Below the pieces are notes generated by a model. That model made no database searches and was not told where the DNA came from. It was given only the letters and a program-made list of their open reading frames with translations. The position numbers were made by a program, and so were the translations under genes. Of a DNA stretch of 64,000 bases, positions 35,432-44,761 are shown piece after piece (position 1 is the first letter of the stretch; each line of letters starts with the position of its first letter). The stretch is from Homoserinimonas sp. OAct 916. Its GTDB lineage: Bacteria > Actinomycetota > Actinomycetes > Actinomycetales > Microbacteriaceae. The stretch spans positions 124,001-188,000 of the forward strand of contig NZ_QJHB01000010.1 in the NCBI RefSeq assembly GCF_003260275.1, in the 5' to 3' direction.

Positions 35432-38400
35432 CAGCCGTCTCCGCGGCCCGGGTCGCCATCGGCGGCACCTTCACCAACGTCGGCACCGCGCCTGGGCCCT
35501 TTCGCTTCCCGGTCATCGCCAGTGTCGCCGTCACGCTCGCTGCCCTCGTCACCGTCGTCGTTATCCCCGGCACGGAACATGAGCGTGGCAGCGCCCGATG
35601 CCTTGCGGCTCGGGTTCGTGATCGAGGTGACCGCCCCGACATACGGTTCGATCGTCTGCAACAGTTTTTCGGGCGTGGCCAAGATCATGTGAAACCCGAA
35701 CTCGACGAACACGTCCATCGCCATCCGGGTGTAGCGGCTGTCGGCCTTGTCGAACGCCTCGTCGAGGATGATCGTCGCGTACGACGGCAGGTCGTCTTCA
35801 TCGGCGGCCAGCTGGTAGCGCAAGGCCGCGGCCAGACAGAAGATCACCAGTTTTTGCCGCTGCCCACCGGAAAGCCCGCTGCTGGAGTCGTGCACATTGA
35901 CCACCCGCCCGGCTAGATCCACCTCTTTCGCCATGAACGTGACGTGCTCGCGGGTGTCGAGGCAGCGCCGCCGCCACGCCTGATCGGCGTTGTCGCTGGA
36001 GGCCAGGCGCTGCATGATCTGTTTCAGCACCGCGAATCGCTGTTCGGCGGCGACCAAATCTTCGTCGTTCCACGCCCCGTCGACCACGGTCTTCAGGTCG
36101 GCCATGAACTGCACCACCTCGGGTGCCCGCTTGGTCTTCACATCGATGCGCAGGTACCGTTCCACATCGAACCGTGACCGGCCCAGTGACGCGTTCACCG
36201 GTTCGATGCGGTCCTCGACCAGCTTGGGCGCATCACGGATATCGGACGCCAGGTGCCCTATCAGATCCCTGGACTTCTCGCGCAACAACTTCAAAAAATT
36301 GCCCTCGTGCTCGGGCAGCCCGCGGGCCACGATGCCCTCCAGCATCACCCGATAACCGGCCCGGTCATCGATGTTGGAGGTCAGATCCGCGGATGCCGCC
36401 GGCCACCTGGTTGCGAACGCCACCGCGCCTGAGACGAACACAGATTGAGCGTTGCCGGCCCGCGCCTGGGCCGCACCGAACTCGCGATGGAGGGTCTCGG
36501 CCACCTTGCGGCTGACCTCACCGGCGTTTACGCGGTTGATCTTACGCTGGACCGTCCGATACCGCTTCTCGAGTGCCTCCGTATCGGCTTCGCTCAACGA
36601 CCCGTCAACTACCCGGCCGTCCAGTTCAGCGATCAGTTCAGCCAGCTCGGCCAACCCGACGACACAGTCACGCAGGTCGCCGGACTTCTCGAATGCGGCG
36701 GCATCGGCCGCTTTACTGCGCACCCTCGCCTCGTTCTCAGCCTCAATCGCCTCCTGCAGTTTCACGTTGCCGGTGGTCATCGCGGTCAATTGGGCGGTGC
36801 GCACCCGCACGAGTTCGTCGGCAGCCTCCCGATCCAATTCGGCCCAGTCCAGGGTCAGTGTGCGTTCCAGTACGGCGTGACGGCGGGTCTGCGCATCGCG
36901 CTCATTCTGTGCTTGCTTGAGTCGGGCATCCGCCGCGGCGTGCCGCTTCTCAGCATCGCGGCGCCGTTCCAACAGCAGGTCAACCTTTGCCTCGTTGTCG
37001 GCGCCGAGGATCCACCGGCTGCGGTCGTCGATGCGGTGTCGGTCGTTCTTCTCGTAGCGGCGAGCCGATTTCTTGATCTGCCCGCCGATTGTCACGCCGC
37101 GGTCGACGCCGTCGAACTCGTCGGGGTGATCCACGCAGGCGTAGTCGAATTCCGCCGCCGCGCGGGCACTCAGCCAGGCGGCGAAGGGGCCATCCGTGAA
37201 CCGGACGCGGTGCAGCAGCGACCGCTCGGTGCGGACCGGCCGCGGTGTGTCTGCCACCGCGGGCACCGCCTCGAACACCAGGCGCGCGCCCAGGTTTCGA
37301 CTCTCCACCCGGCGGCGAACCTCTGGCAGGTATTCGTCGCGCACCAACAGCGCACTGGCCAGCGGGAACAGCACCCGTTCGATCGCGCCGGTCCACTCAG
37401 AGAACTCCGGCAGCACCTCCATCAACTCGCCGGCGAACGGCAGTGCCGCCTCGCTCACCCCGATCTCATCAGCCAGCTGCTTGCGGGCCAGCAGCAGGGC
37501 CGACGGCAGGTTGCTCTTGCGGGTGCGCAGCTCGGTGAGCTCTCGGTCGATCGCCGCCAACTCGTTGCGGGCGTCGAAATACAGCCGATTGTCGTCGTTG
37601 TCGTGCCCCGCCGGCGGCCCCGACGCCGCGATCATCGTACGGGCCGACTCCTGGAATTCGACAAACTCCGCGCGGGTCTCCGGAACGGCGGCGACATTCA
37701 CACTGGCCAACTCCTCGGCGAACCTGCTCCACCGCGCGGCCGTCTGTCCCGCATCTCGCTTGGCGTCGTTCAGCCGCCCCCGCAGTTGCGCCGCATCGGA
37801 ACCACCCAGTTGCAGCGCCCGCCTACTGGCGGCGGCCAGGTCTTCGGCGGCGGCATCCTTGGCGGCCTCCGCCTTGCGGGATTCTTCTTCGGCCCGCGCG
37901 TGCCGCGCGCGCAACCCGGCCCGGTCGTCTTCGGCCAATCGGCGCATCAAATGGTTCTGGAACGGGTCGATCAGCCCGGCGAGCCGGTCAGCCTCCGCCG
38001 CATCCGTCGAGGCGGATTCGTAGGCGACGATCGCTAGGTCGATCTCCCGCAGCTCGTCGGCCTGCCTGCGCAGGTCGACGACGTGCTGGTGGGCCTGGTT
38101 GAGCTCGCCGAACTGTTCGACTGCGGTGGTCGCGCGGGCAAACGTCGGCGGAACATCGAGCATGAACGAGCGGAACAGCTGGTCGAGAGTGCCGAGGTTC
38201 TTAGCCGACTGTGTCTTGTGCAACAGTTGCAGCGCGTTTTCGTTCTTGATGCCGAGCACCCGGCGAAGCCTCGTGTAGAACGAGCCGTGGGATCCGCTGG
38301 TGGTCACGACCGCATCCGGCCACGCCGCCTTGATGCGCCGGGTTTCGATGCCCGCGGTCATGTGCTCCCGAAAGTCCATGAGCTGGGCATCACCGCGGTC

Positions 38401-38907
38401 GAGAAAGCAGACATCTTTCAGGTCGGCGCGGTCGGTGCTGGAACCGCGCAGGTGGAACAGGCGCGCCAAGGTGACCGGCGCATCCCGTTCGTTCTCGAAC
38501 CGCAGCAGGATGCCGGTCCACGTCGCACGCGTGCGCAAATGAGTCGAGACGGCGCGGTCGAGAAGCTCGTCGGCCTCCTTGCTCCAGGCGCCACGAACGT
38601 AGCTGACCAGGCTGCGGTCGTCGTTGCGGTTGGTCGACTCCTGCGCTGCGGCGTTGAAACGCAACCAGCGGTCGGGGGTGAGCACCGAGGCGATCGCGTC
38701 GAGCAGCGAGGACTTCCCCGAACCGGATGCCCCCGTGAACAGGTGACCCTGCCGTGCCACGTCGATGCGGTGCAGGCCGTCGAAGGTTCCCCAGTTCAGC
38801 AGCTCGACCCGGGCGAGCCGCCACTGCCCGACATGAATGAGCCGGTTCGCCGCGGGGACCTCTGGGTCGGCGACCTGGTCGAATCCCGGCATCTCAAGCA
38901 GAGTCAT
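35431..38907 (-). CDS. jetC: Wadjet protein JetC (SMC/MukB-like ATPase)
   Basis: Motor subunit of Wadjet, 1158 aa. Walker A is GHLFTGASGSGKSSLLDAI near residue 52. The C-terminal ABC signature is SSGLSGGQRQKLVIF near 1000 and Walker B is YATIILDEAFDKADS near 1040. The region between is long, charged and rich in Ala/Glu/Arg, as expected for coiled-coil arms with a hinge around the middle. By analogy with studied Wadjet systems, it extrudes DNA loops and presents small circles to JetD. Length and neighbours match type I systems. Confidence 0.93.
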   Translation of the reverse strand: MTLLEMPGFDQVADPEVPAANRLIHVGQWRLARVELLNWGTFDGLHRIDVARQGHLFTGASGSGKSSLLDAIASVLTPDRWLRFNAAAQESTNRNDDRSLVSYVRGAWSKEADELLDRAVSTHLRTRATWTGILLRFENERDAPVTLARLFHLRGSSTDRADLKDVCFLDRGDAQLMDFREHMTAGIETRRIKAAWPDAVVTTSGSHGSFYTRLRRVLGIKNENALQLLHKTQSAKNLGTLDQLFRSFMLDVPPTFARATTAVEQFGELNQAHQHVVDLRRQADELREIDLAIVAYESASTDAAEADRLAGLIDPFQNHLMRRLAEDDRAGLRARHARAEEESRKAEAAKDAAAEDLAAASRRALQLGGSDAAQLRGRLNDAKRDAGQTAARWSRFAEELASVNVAAVPETRAEFVEFQESARTMIAASGPPAGHDNDDNRLYFDARNELAAIDRELTELRTRKSNLPSALLLARKQLADEIGVSEAALPFAGELMEVLPEFSEWTGAIERVLFPLASALLVRDEYLPEVRRRVESRNLGARLVFEAVPAVADTPRPVRTERSLLHRVRFTDGPFAAWLSARAAAEFDYACVDHPDEFDGVDRGVTIGGQIKKSARRYEKNDRHRIDDRSRWILGADNEAKVDLLLERRRDAEKRHAAADARLKQAQNERDAQTRRHAVLERTLTLDWAELDREAADELVRVRTAQLTAMTTGNVKLQEAIEAENEARVRSKAADAAAFEKSGDLRDCVVGLAELAELIAELDGRVVDGSLSEADTEALEKRYRTVQRKINRVNAGEVSRKVAETLHREFGAAQARAGNAQSVFVSGAVAFATRWPAASADLTSNIDDRAGYRVMLEGIVARGLPEHEGNFLKLLREKSRDLIGHLASDIRDAPKLVEDRIEPVNASLGRSRFDVERYLRIDVKTKRAPEVVQFMADLKTVVDGAWNDEDLVAAEQRFAVLKQIMQRLASSDNADQAWRRRCLDTREHVTFMAKEVDLAGRVVNVHDSSSGLSGGQRQKLVIFCLAAALRYQLAADEDDLPSYATIILDEAFDKADSRYTRMAMDVFVEFGFHMILATPEKLLQTIEPYVGAVTSITNPSRKASGAATLMFRAGDNDDGDEGSERDGDTGDDREAKGPRRGADVGEGAADGDPGRGDG

Positions 38908-39746
38908 CTACTCATCCCCTCCGTGTCGTCGTCGCTGTGGCCGCCGTCACCAATCTCGGTGACCTCGCCATCGTCAGCGGTGTCACCACTGTCCGCGACA
39001 TCGATGCCGGCGGCGTCTGACCCATCTGGCCCATCTGGCCCATCTGGCCCATCTGGCCCATTCCGGGCGTCCCGCCCATCTGGGCCACCAAACGCACCAC
39101 CCGCCCCATCAATGTCGCCCGCAGCTATGCGCGCATATTCGGCGCTGATGGCCTGAATCTGGTCGGCATCGACGATCAGCCGCAGCACCGGAGAGATCTC
39201 GACTCGGTCGTCGGCACCCGCCGGGTGGATGACGCGCAGCTTATTCTTCATGTTCTGCCAGGAGGAATTGAGTCGCCTCCCGAAATCGCTCTCGTCACGA
39301 TCGGATGTCCGATACACGTAGAGCTGCTCGAAAACCTCCTCCTGTCCGACGATCACCCGCCCATCCCCCTCGCCGGCCAGCAGCATCTGGCGCAGCACGA
39401 GCAACATGGCGGTGTCGAGAAAGCTGAGGGCGGCCGAGCGCACCGTTTTCGGCGTCTTCAGCTCGGTGGTGCTGACGTTGCGCACAAAAGCGAATTCGCC
39501 GACGCGGTCGACCACCAAATCGAGGAATAACTCGTTGAGGCGCGACCGGATGGTCTTCTCATCAGCCAGCAGTGCCGACCAGATTGCCGGCGACTTCGTG
39601 CCCGACAGATACGGCCCCTTGATCAGCTCCAGCACGGCCCGGCGGGACTGCTCACCCAGCACGCCGGTGTCCCCCGACCACAAGGCGGTGTTTGGGGCGT
39701 CCCACTCGGTCGGATCGCCGTGGTCTGGTCGTTCGGTATCGGTCAC
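38904..39746 (-). CDS. jetB: Wadjet protein JetB (DUF4194, MukE/kleisin-associated type)
   Basis: Accessory winged-helix subunit of Wadjet, 280 aa. The DUF4194 core spans about residues 25-195, with SRRAVLELIKGPYLSG near 33, SAALSFLDTAMLLVLRQMLL near 102 and SSWQNMKNKLRVIHP near 162. The last about 65 residues are acidic and repetitive, including four consecutive GPD/PDG units encoded by a 9-bp tandem repeat. Four-base ATGA overlaps join it to both jetA and jetC. Confidence 0.9.
   Translation of the reverse strand: MTDTERPDHGDPTEWDAPNTALWSGDTGVLGEQSRRAVLELIKGPYLSGTKSPAIWSALLADEKTIRSRLNELFLDLVVDRVGEFAFVRNVSTTELKTPKTVRSAALSFLDTAMLLVLRQMLLAGEGDGRVIVGQEEVFEQLYVYRTSDRDESDFGRRLNSSWQNMKNKLRVIHPAGADDRVEISPVLRLIVDADQIQAISAEYARIAAGDIDGAGGAFGGPDGRDARNGPDGPDGPDGPDGSDAAGIDVADSGDTADDGEVTEIGDGGHSDDDTEGMSR
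39021..39061. repeat. 9-bp tandem repeat (4 copies) inside jetB
   Basis: CCCATCTGG is repeated four times exactly (39021-39056) plus a partial fifth copy. On the coding strand it specifies Gly-Pro-Asp units in the acidic tail of JetB. Copy-number change would lengthen or shorten the tail without shifting the frame. Confidence 0.85.
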
Positions 39747-41194
39747 AGTACTCTCCCGGTGAAACAGAAAATCGGCACCTCGGCGGCCCGCCAGAGATCA
39801 TCCGCCCCGACCCAACGCACCGTTTCGGTGCCGGCGACGGTGCTTCCCTGGTTGGCGGCGAGGGTGAGAAGGCCCACCACACTGGCAACGCCCTGGCTGG
39901 CCGGATACCGCTGCAGCACCTCGGCGACCGTGCAGCGGTCCACCGTGGTCAGCGCATCGTTGACGTTGTCGATCAGCTCGGCGAAGTCGATCTCTGTCTC
40001 CCGGGCCAACCGACGCAGGGCCTCCAGGTCGGCGACGCCACCCAGGTGCTCGGTGATGGGCGCGCTCGCGTCGAGCTCGGCCGGGTCGTGCAGCGTGATG
40101 GCCCCAACACTCGACAGTGCCACCGCCGAAAGATCGAGGCGCAGGCGGGTGGGCTGGTACGGCTTGATGCATGCCGAGGCGGCGACACCGGCTCCCAACG
40201 AGTCGCGCAGGAGCCCGCGCAGCACGCGGTCGCGTTGGTAGTCCTGCGATTGCACGTATCGCCGCAGCCCGCGGGCGAACGAGGTGATCACGTCGTGTAT
40301 CTCCCCACTGTGATCCTTCAACGTGGTGACGAACCGGCGCAGATACCGGCGCTGCGCCGCGCTGAGTTCCCGGGTGAAGTCGCGGCTGAGCACCTTGCCG
40401 ATGTGGTCGTCGAACGCCTCCCCCACGGCGGGGTCGAGGACGAGGGCGGAGAAGCCAGCGAAACTGCGGCCTTCGTCGGAGGATCCGATCAGGTCGACGC
40501 CGCGGAACACCTCGTCGAGCACGGCGCGCTGGGTGTCGTCGGATTCGACGATGCGGGCCCTGAGGTCGCGGTTCAATGACTCGAACCCGGCTCGCACCCG
40601 CGCAAACTCGGAGGGGATCTCCTCAGCTTGGGCGAGGATGTCCCGCACCCGCTCCAGCGCCCGATCGGGGTCAAGCGTGTCGAGGTCACCGGCGTGGATT
40701 CGCTCGATCTGGGCGTCGATGCGGTCGCGTTGGGCGTGCAGCTGTTCCAGGCGCCGGGTGGCATCCGGATCGGTCTCGACCGCCAGCTGGCCCAGTTGGG
40801 CGCCGATGCTGGCCAACCGGGACTCGGTGACGGTCTGGCGGGGTGCGGCGAGTTGCTCGAGCACACGGATCGCGCTGAGGGCGGCGGGGCTGAGTTCGTA
40901 GGTCTCCCCGCGCGCTTCCTCGGCGGGGCGCCGGGTGAGAAACCCCTGCTTGCGCCATTCAGCGCAATACCCCTGGGCCCTCTGCGGCAGGTCGAACCCG
41001 TGCGCCCGCAGTGCATCGAGGTCGTGGTCGATCAGTTCGTAAAGCTCGTCGGCGGGCAGTCGGCGACTTTCACCGCCCAGGTGCTCGCTGAGCACGGCAG
41101 CGATGACAGGGGCGTTGTCGGAGCGCAGGAGCCGCCAGGTGGCGTCCGAATCGACCAGTTGCCGCAGCGCGTGCGTCTGTGCCAGCGTCGACAC
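39743..41194 (-). CDS. jetA: Wadjet protein JetA (DUF3375, kleisin-like)
   Basis: Kleisin-type subunit of Wadjet, 483 aa from a GTG at 41194. That start is chosen because GAGAGGG lies about 5 nt before it; an ATG at 41209 in the same frame has no such site. The DUF3375 family start THALRQLVDSDATWRLLR and later FAGFSALVLDPAVGEAFD near residue 255 are recognisable. The central region is helical and charged (LEQLHAQRDRIDAQIERIHAG). First gene of the four-gene operon; jetB overlaps it by 4 bp. Confidence 0.9.
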   Translation of the reverse strand: MSTLAQTHALRQLVDSDATWRLLRSDNAPVIAAVLSEHLGGESRRLPADELYELIDHDLDALRAHGFDLPQRAQGYCAEWRKQGFLTRRPAEEARGETYELSPAALSAIRVLEQLAAPRQTVTESRLASIGAQLGQLAVETDPDATRRLEQLHAQRDRIDAQIERIHAGDLDTLDPDRALERVRDILAQAEEIPSEFARVRAGFESLNRDLRARIVESDDTQRAVLDEVFRGVDLIGSSDEGRSFAGFSALVLDPAVGEAFDDHIGKVLSRDFTRELSAAQRRYLRRFVTTLKDHSGEIHDVITSFARGLRRYVQSQDYQRDRVLRGLLRDSLGAGVAASACIKPYQPTRLRLDLSAVALSSVGAITLHDPAELDASAPITEHLGGVADLEALRRLARETEIDFAELIDNVNDALTTVDRCTVAEVLQRYPASQGVASVVGLLTLAANQGSTVAGTETVRWVGADDLWRAAEVPIFCFTGRVL

Positions 41195-41261
41195 GCATTC
41201 CCTCTCCATTAGGTTTCTTTGCTTACTTGCCTACTTTGCCTTGCCAGCCTTGCCAGCCGAC

Positions 41262-41438
41262 CTTACCAGCGGACCTTGCCTCTACGAGGACAACCTCATC
41301 GTGAGCCTCGCCAGAGACCCACTGGTCGATGCGATGATCATCGTCAGTTCCGACAGCGATCTTCTCGATTTGGGGCCGGCCTGGAACGGCCGGCTGATCA
41401 TGCGCCCCGCTGACTTTGTCCGGCGAGCAATCACTTAG
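41262..41438 (+). pseudogene. NYN/PIN-like domain C-terminal remnant
   Basis: About 58 codons resembling the end of a NYN-type nuclease domain: DAMIIVSSDSDLLDLGPAWNG is the conserved S-D-x-D acidic segment of these folds, followed by LIMRPADFVRRA. No start or N-terminal half precedes it; the frame upstream runs into the jetA promoter region. It marks the other edge of the Wadjet region. The 500 bp between jetA and the membrane protein gene hold only this and the hairpin at 41487. Confidence 0.5.
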
Positions 41439-41486
41439 GCGGCCCATCCCGCCCATCGGCGGTCGCGCGCTGATATCACGCATTTT

Positions 41487-41557
41487 CTGAGGGGTCAAGA
41501 TCGGCGGCTGACCCGCGCGCTGGGACGCTGGGAGGCGCCGAGCTTGACCCCTCACCG
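41487..41557. repeat. 71-bp hairpin element, right of the Wadjet region
   Basis: The arms TGAGGGGTCAAG and CTTGACCCCTCA are perfectly complementary over 12 bp, with further pairing inside (TCGGC/GCCGA). The whole element has the same length and similar ends as 33494-33564. It lies downstream of the membrane protein gene (minus strand), where it could end that transcript. Confidence 0.65.
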
Positions 41558-41695
41558 CGCGGGCGGTGGCGCCGGGCAGATGATGTGGGTGGGTGGCGCA
41601 GGGTGGGTGTCTTGGCGCTGGTAGCGCAGGCAGAGAACGGCAGGCGGCGCAGCTCAAATGGCGCAGCGCAGTGCGGGGGCAGGTGGCGCAGCGCG

Positions 41696-43150
41696 CTACG
41701 CGCCCCTGGACAGGGGCGGGATGACCTCGCGCTGCAGCTCGCGCATCCAGCGCTGCCCGGTTGCACGGTATTCGGCACGCGTGGCGACGCGGTAGTGCCA
41801 GGTGCGCACCCGCACCCAGCGCGGTGGGGCGCCGTCGAACGGGTCGAGGCGCAGCAGCCGCAGCGTCGGGCGGTCGGCTTCGAGCAGCTTTTCCAGCAAC
41901 GCGTAGAACCAGCGTTCGTGTACCGAGCCCAGCGGCAGAAACCACATCAGCCAGTCCAGCCGCAGGTGGTAGGGCGCGAACTGGCGGGGAATGCGGCGCA
42001 CATCGCCCGGCTTCCCCTTGAACTCGTACTCGCGCCACGTTGCCCCGTCGTGCGGCACGGCATCAAGAGTCCCCTCCACCACCACTTCGATGCGCCGCTT
42101 CGTCACACTCCCGAACGCGCCGTACGCGTTCACGAGTTGCCAGCGGTTGAAGCTCGCGTTCATCAACTGGTGGCGGGAGAACAGGTTTCGCAGCGGCCAC
42201 CAGCTGAGCACCACCAGCAACACGGTCACCGCGAGCACGATCACCAACCACCACACCGGGGTCGCGGATGCCGCACCGGATGCAGTGCCGGATATCTCCC
42301 CAGCACCAACCGGCACGAACGGCAGCACCGCGTGCACCGCCTGGTCGCTCACCATGGCGAAGGCAAGCACGATGGTGATCCAGTTCAGCCAGGCAAAATT
42401 GCCGGTGACCACTAGCCACAGCTGGGTGAGGATGACGATCGCCGCCGCGATGCTCGCGACCGGTTGCGGGGCGAACAGGAAGAACGGCACCACCAGTTGG
42501 GCGAAGTGGTTGCCGAGCACCTCCAGCCGGTGGAAAGGCTTCGGCAGCAGGTGCGCCTGCCGGCTGAGCGGCCCGGGCATCGGCTGGGTCTCGTGGTGGT
42601 AGTAGAGCGCGGTCAAATCGCGCCACGAGCGGTCGCCGCGCAGTTTGATCAGCCCCGCCCCGAACTCGAGCCGGAACACCAGCCACGCGGCCAGCAGCAG
42701 GATGGTTGTGGGTGGCGGCACGGCATCCGAGCCGAGAAACGCGACCAGGAAGCCGGCTTCGAGCAGCAGCATCTCCCAGCCGAACCCGTAGAAGGTCTGG
42801 CCCACGTTGACGATCGACATGTAGAGCAGCCACAGGGCGAGGAACACCAGCATCGGCAGCCAGGGCGGACCGAGTTGCGGGAGCCCGAGAACGACGGATG
42901 CGGCGAGCGCGATCCCTACGCTGCACACGGCCACGAGCATCCGGTCGCTGTAGTGCCAGCGGAACAGGGTCGGCCCGCGTAGGTACTGCGGATACGTGAG
43001 AATGCGCGTCACCGGCAGCAGACCGTGTTCGCCGAGCAGCGGCCGAAACTGGTTGAGGCTGGAGAGGAACGCGATCAGGAAGATCGCGGCAATACCGCGT
43101 TGCAGCACTTGTCGGGCGATGATGAACTCGGTCGCGTCGAACCACTCCAC
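41696..43150 (-). CDS. Lipase maturation factor family membrane protein
   Basis: A 484-aa integral membrane protein similar to the lipase maturation factor family. About eight hydrophobic helices fill residues 15-310, with family segments YGFGWEMLLLEAGFLVAF near 123, RLEFGAGLIKLRGD near 160 and WRDLTALYYHHETQP near 178. The C-terminal part contains YEFKGKPGDVRRIPRQFAPY, LRLDWLMWFLPLG and the terminal YRVATRAEY region. In animals the family aids lipase folding; the bacterial role is unknown. It lies 4 bp after an FAD oxidoreductase gene, suggesting an operon. Confidence 0.8.
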   Translation of the reverse strand: MEWFDATEFIIARQVLQRGIAAIFLIAFLSSLNQFRPLLGEHGLLPVTRILTYPQYLRGPTLFRWHYSDRMLVAVCSVGIALAASVVLGLPQLGPPWLPMLVFLALWLLYMSIVNVGQTFYGFGWEMLLLEAGFLVAFLGSDAVPPPTTILLLAAWLVFRLEFGAGLIKLRGDRSWRDLTALYYHHETQPMPGPLSRQAHLLPKPFHRLEVLGNHFAQLVVPFFLFAPQPVASIAAAIVILTQLWLVVTGNFAWLNWITIVLAFAMVSDQAVHAVLPFVPVGAGEISGTASGAASATPVWWLVIVLAVTVLLVVLSWWPLRNLFSRHQLMNASFNRWQLVNAYGAFGSVTKRRIEVVVEGTLDAVPHDGATWREYEFKGKPGDVRRIPRQFAPYHLRLDWLMWFLPLGSVHERWFYALLEKLLEADRPTLRLLRLDPFDGAPPRWVRVRTWHYRVATRAEYRATGQRWMRELQREVIPPLSRGA

Positions 43151-43154
43151 GGCA

Positions 43155-44582
43155 TCACCGGCCCAATCGCAGTCGAATGCCGAAGTGGTCGCGCAGCGCG
43201 AGCCGCACGGCGAACCAGCCGTTCATGCCGTGCACCGCCGGCCCGGGAGGGGTCGCCGATGAGCAGAGGTAAACCCCGCGGATCGGTGTACGCCACGGCG
43301 TGGTCGAAACGACGGGCCGCTTGACAAGCTGGGTGAGGGTCATCGCCCCCGAGTAGATGTCGCCGCCGATGTAGTTCGGGTTGAGCTCCTCCTCGGCACG
43401 CGCGCTCGTCGCGTGGCTGGCCAGCACCACAGCACGAAAGCCGGGCGCGAACCGTTCGACCTGCGCTGTGACCAGTTCGGTGGCGTCGAGGGTGGAATCG
43501 GCGGGCACGTGCGTGTACGCCCAGAGCACCTGTTTGCCCTCGGGCGCGCGGGTGGAGTCGACCACGCTCGGCTGGGTGACCAGCACGTACGGGTTGTCTG
43601 GCACCCGGCCCCGCGCGACTGTGTTCTCGGCGTGCCGGATCTCACCGGCGGTGCCGCCGAGGTGCACGGTCGGGGCGAGGGAGATTTCGGCGTTGGCCCA
43701 CGGCACGGGCCCGTCGAGCGCGAAGTCGACCTTCGCGACTCCACTGCCGTACCGGTAACGGCGCAGAGCCCGCGCGTAGCGGCCCGGCAGCTCAGCGGTG
43801 AACAGCAGTTCGGGCGCGGTGTCGAGCAGCACCACTTTCGACGGCTGCACCTCAGCCAGGCTCTCGACGTGGCGCCCGGTTTGCACCCGGCCACCGTGGG
43901 CCACGAAGTCGCCGAGCAGGGCATTCGCGATCGCCTGCGATCCACCGACCGGCACGGGCCAGCCGCCGGCGTGGCCGTGCGCGGCGAGCAGCAGGGCGGC
44001 TCCCGCGGTCGCGAGCGACGGATGCCGCCCCGCAGCATGCGCGGCAATACCCGCGAACAGGGCCGGAGCAGCAGTGCCGCGAAAACGAATATCGGCGAGA
44101 GGCGTGCCCTGCTCCAGCGCGCGCAGGCCGTAGCGGAGGGCGGCGAGCGGGTCGCGCGGAATCCGCAGAAGTTGGTGTCCGGTGAAGTCGACGACACCCT
44201 CGATGTGATCGACAAGCGGTTCGACCAGGTGCCGCCAGGCCGGCCCGTCGTGCCCGAGCGCGTCGGCGGTGCGGTCGAGGTCGCGCCAGGCGATCGCCGC
44301 GGCTCCGCCGTCGAGCGGATGCGCGTACGAGGCATCCGGAATCATCCACTCGATGCGCTCAGCCAGCTTGAAGTCACGAAAGAACGGTGAGGCGAGGGCG
44401 GTGGGGTGCACCGCCGAGCAGACGTCATGCAGGAACCCGGGAAGCGTGAGCTCCGCGGTGCGGGTGCCGCCCCCAATAGTGTCGGCGCGCTCGATGAGCA
44501 GCACGTCGAGGCCCGCGCGGGCCGCGACGACAGCGGCGGCGAGCCCATTAGGCCCGCTGCCGACCACGGTGACGTCAGTCAT
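43155..44582 (-). CDS. FAD-dependent oxidoreductase, phytoene dehydrogenase-like
   Basis: A 475-aa flavoprotein of the phytoene desaturase/amine oxidase superfamily. The N-terminal dinucleotide motif is VTVVGSGPNGLAAAVVAARAG, followed by LIERADTIGGGTRT, typical of NAD(P)/FAD carotenoid-type enzymes. The C-terminal FAD contact is YLCSSATPPGPAVHGMNGW. No carotenoid genes are adjacent, so the substrate is unknown. The ATG at 44582 starts just before the Rossmann strand; a GTG at 44600 is an alternative. Confidence 0.82.
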   Translation of the reverse strand: MTDVTVVGSGPNGLAAAVVAARAGLDVLLIERADTIGGGTRTAELTLPGFLHDVCSAVHPTALASPFFRDFKLAERIEWMIPDASYAHPLDGGAAAIAWRDLDRTADALGHDGPAWRHLVEPLVDHIEGVVDFTGHQLLRIPRDPLAALRYGLRALEQGTPLADIRFRGTAAPALFAGIAAHAAGRHPSLATAGAALLLAAHGHAGGWPVPVGGSQAIANALLGDFVAHGGRVQTGRHVESLAEVQPSKVVLLDTAPELLFTAELPGRYARALRRYRYGSGVAKVDFALDGPVPWANAEISLAPTVHLGGTAGEIRHAENTVARGRVPDNPYVLVTQPSVVDSTRAPEGKQVLWAYTHVPADSTLDATELVTAQVERFAPGFRAVVLASHATSARAEEELNPNYIGGDIYSGAMTLTQLVKRPVVSTTPWRTPIRGVYLCSSATPPGPAVHGMNGWFAVRLALRDHFGIRLRLGR

Positions 44583-44652
44583 GCTCCCAGTCTGGCGCAC
44601 GCGACGCCGTGCTGACAGCTTCCGGCAAGCCCATCACCTTCGTCGACAAGCA

Positions 44653-44713
44653 CGTGAGTGTGCGCATTCGGCCCTTCCCGACGCCCCGAGAGGGCCGAAT
44701 TCGAGCTCTCACG
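44653..44713. terminator. Hairpin downstream of uricase, probable terminator
   Basis: An inner 10-bp perfect stem ATTCGGCCCT/AGGGCCGAAT (44666-44675 with 44691-44700) and an outer CGTGAG/CTCACG pairing (44653-44658 with 44708-44713). It lies after the uricase stop codon on the minus strand. No U-tract follows. Confidence 0.5.
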
Positions 44714-44761
44714 GTTTTAGGCAGACCAAAACACGGGGGTCAATGGTCGTCAGCGTCAGCG

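Noticed and set aside
36445-39156. Large plus-strand ORFs opposite jetC and jetB
   Set aside because: They are shadows of the Wadjet genes; the minus-strand products carry Walker and DUF4194 signatures.
41262-41438. Intact small gene next to jetA
   Set aside because: Only the C-terminal acidic segment of a NYN-like domain is present and no start with a ribosome site was found, so it is treated as a remnant.
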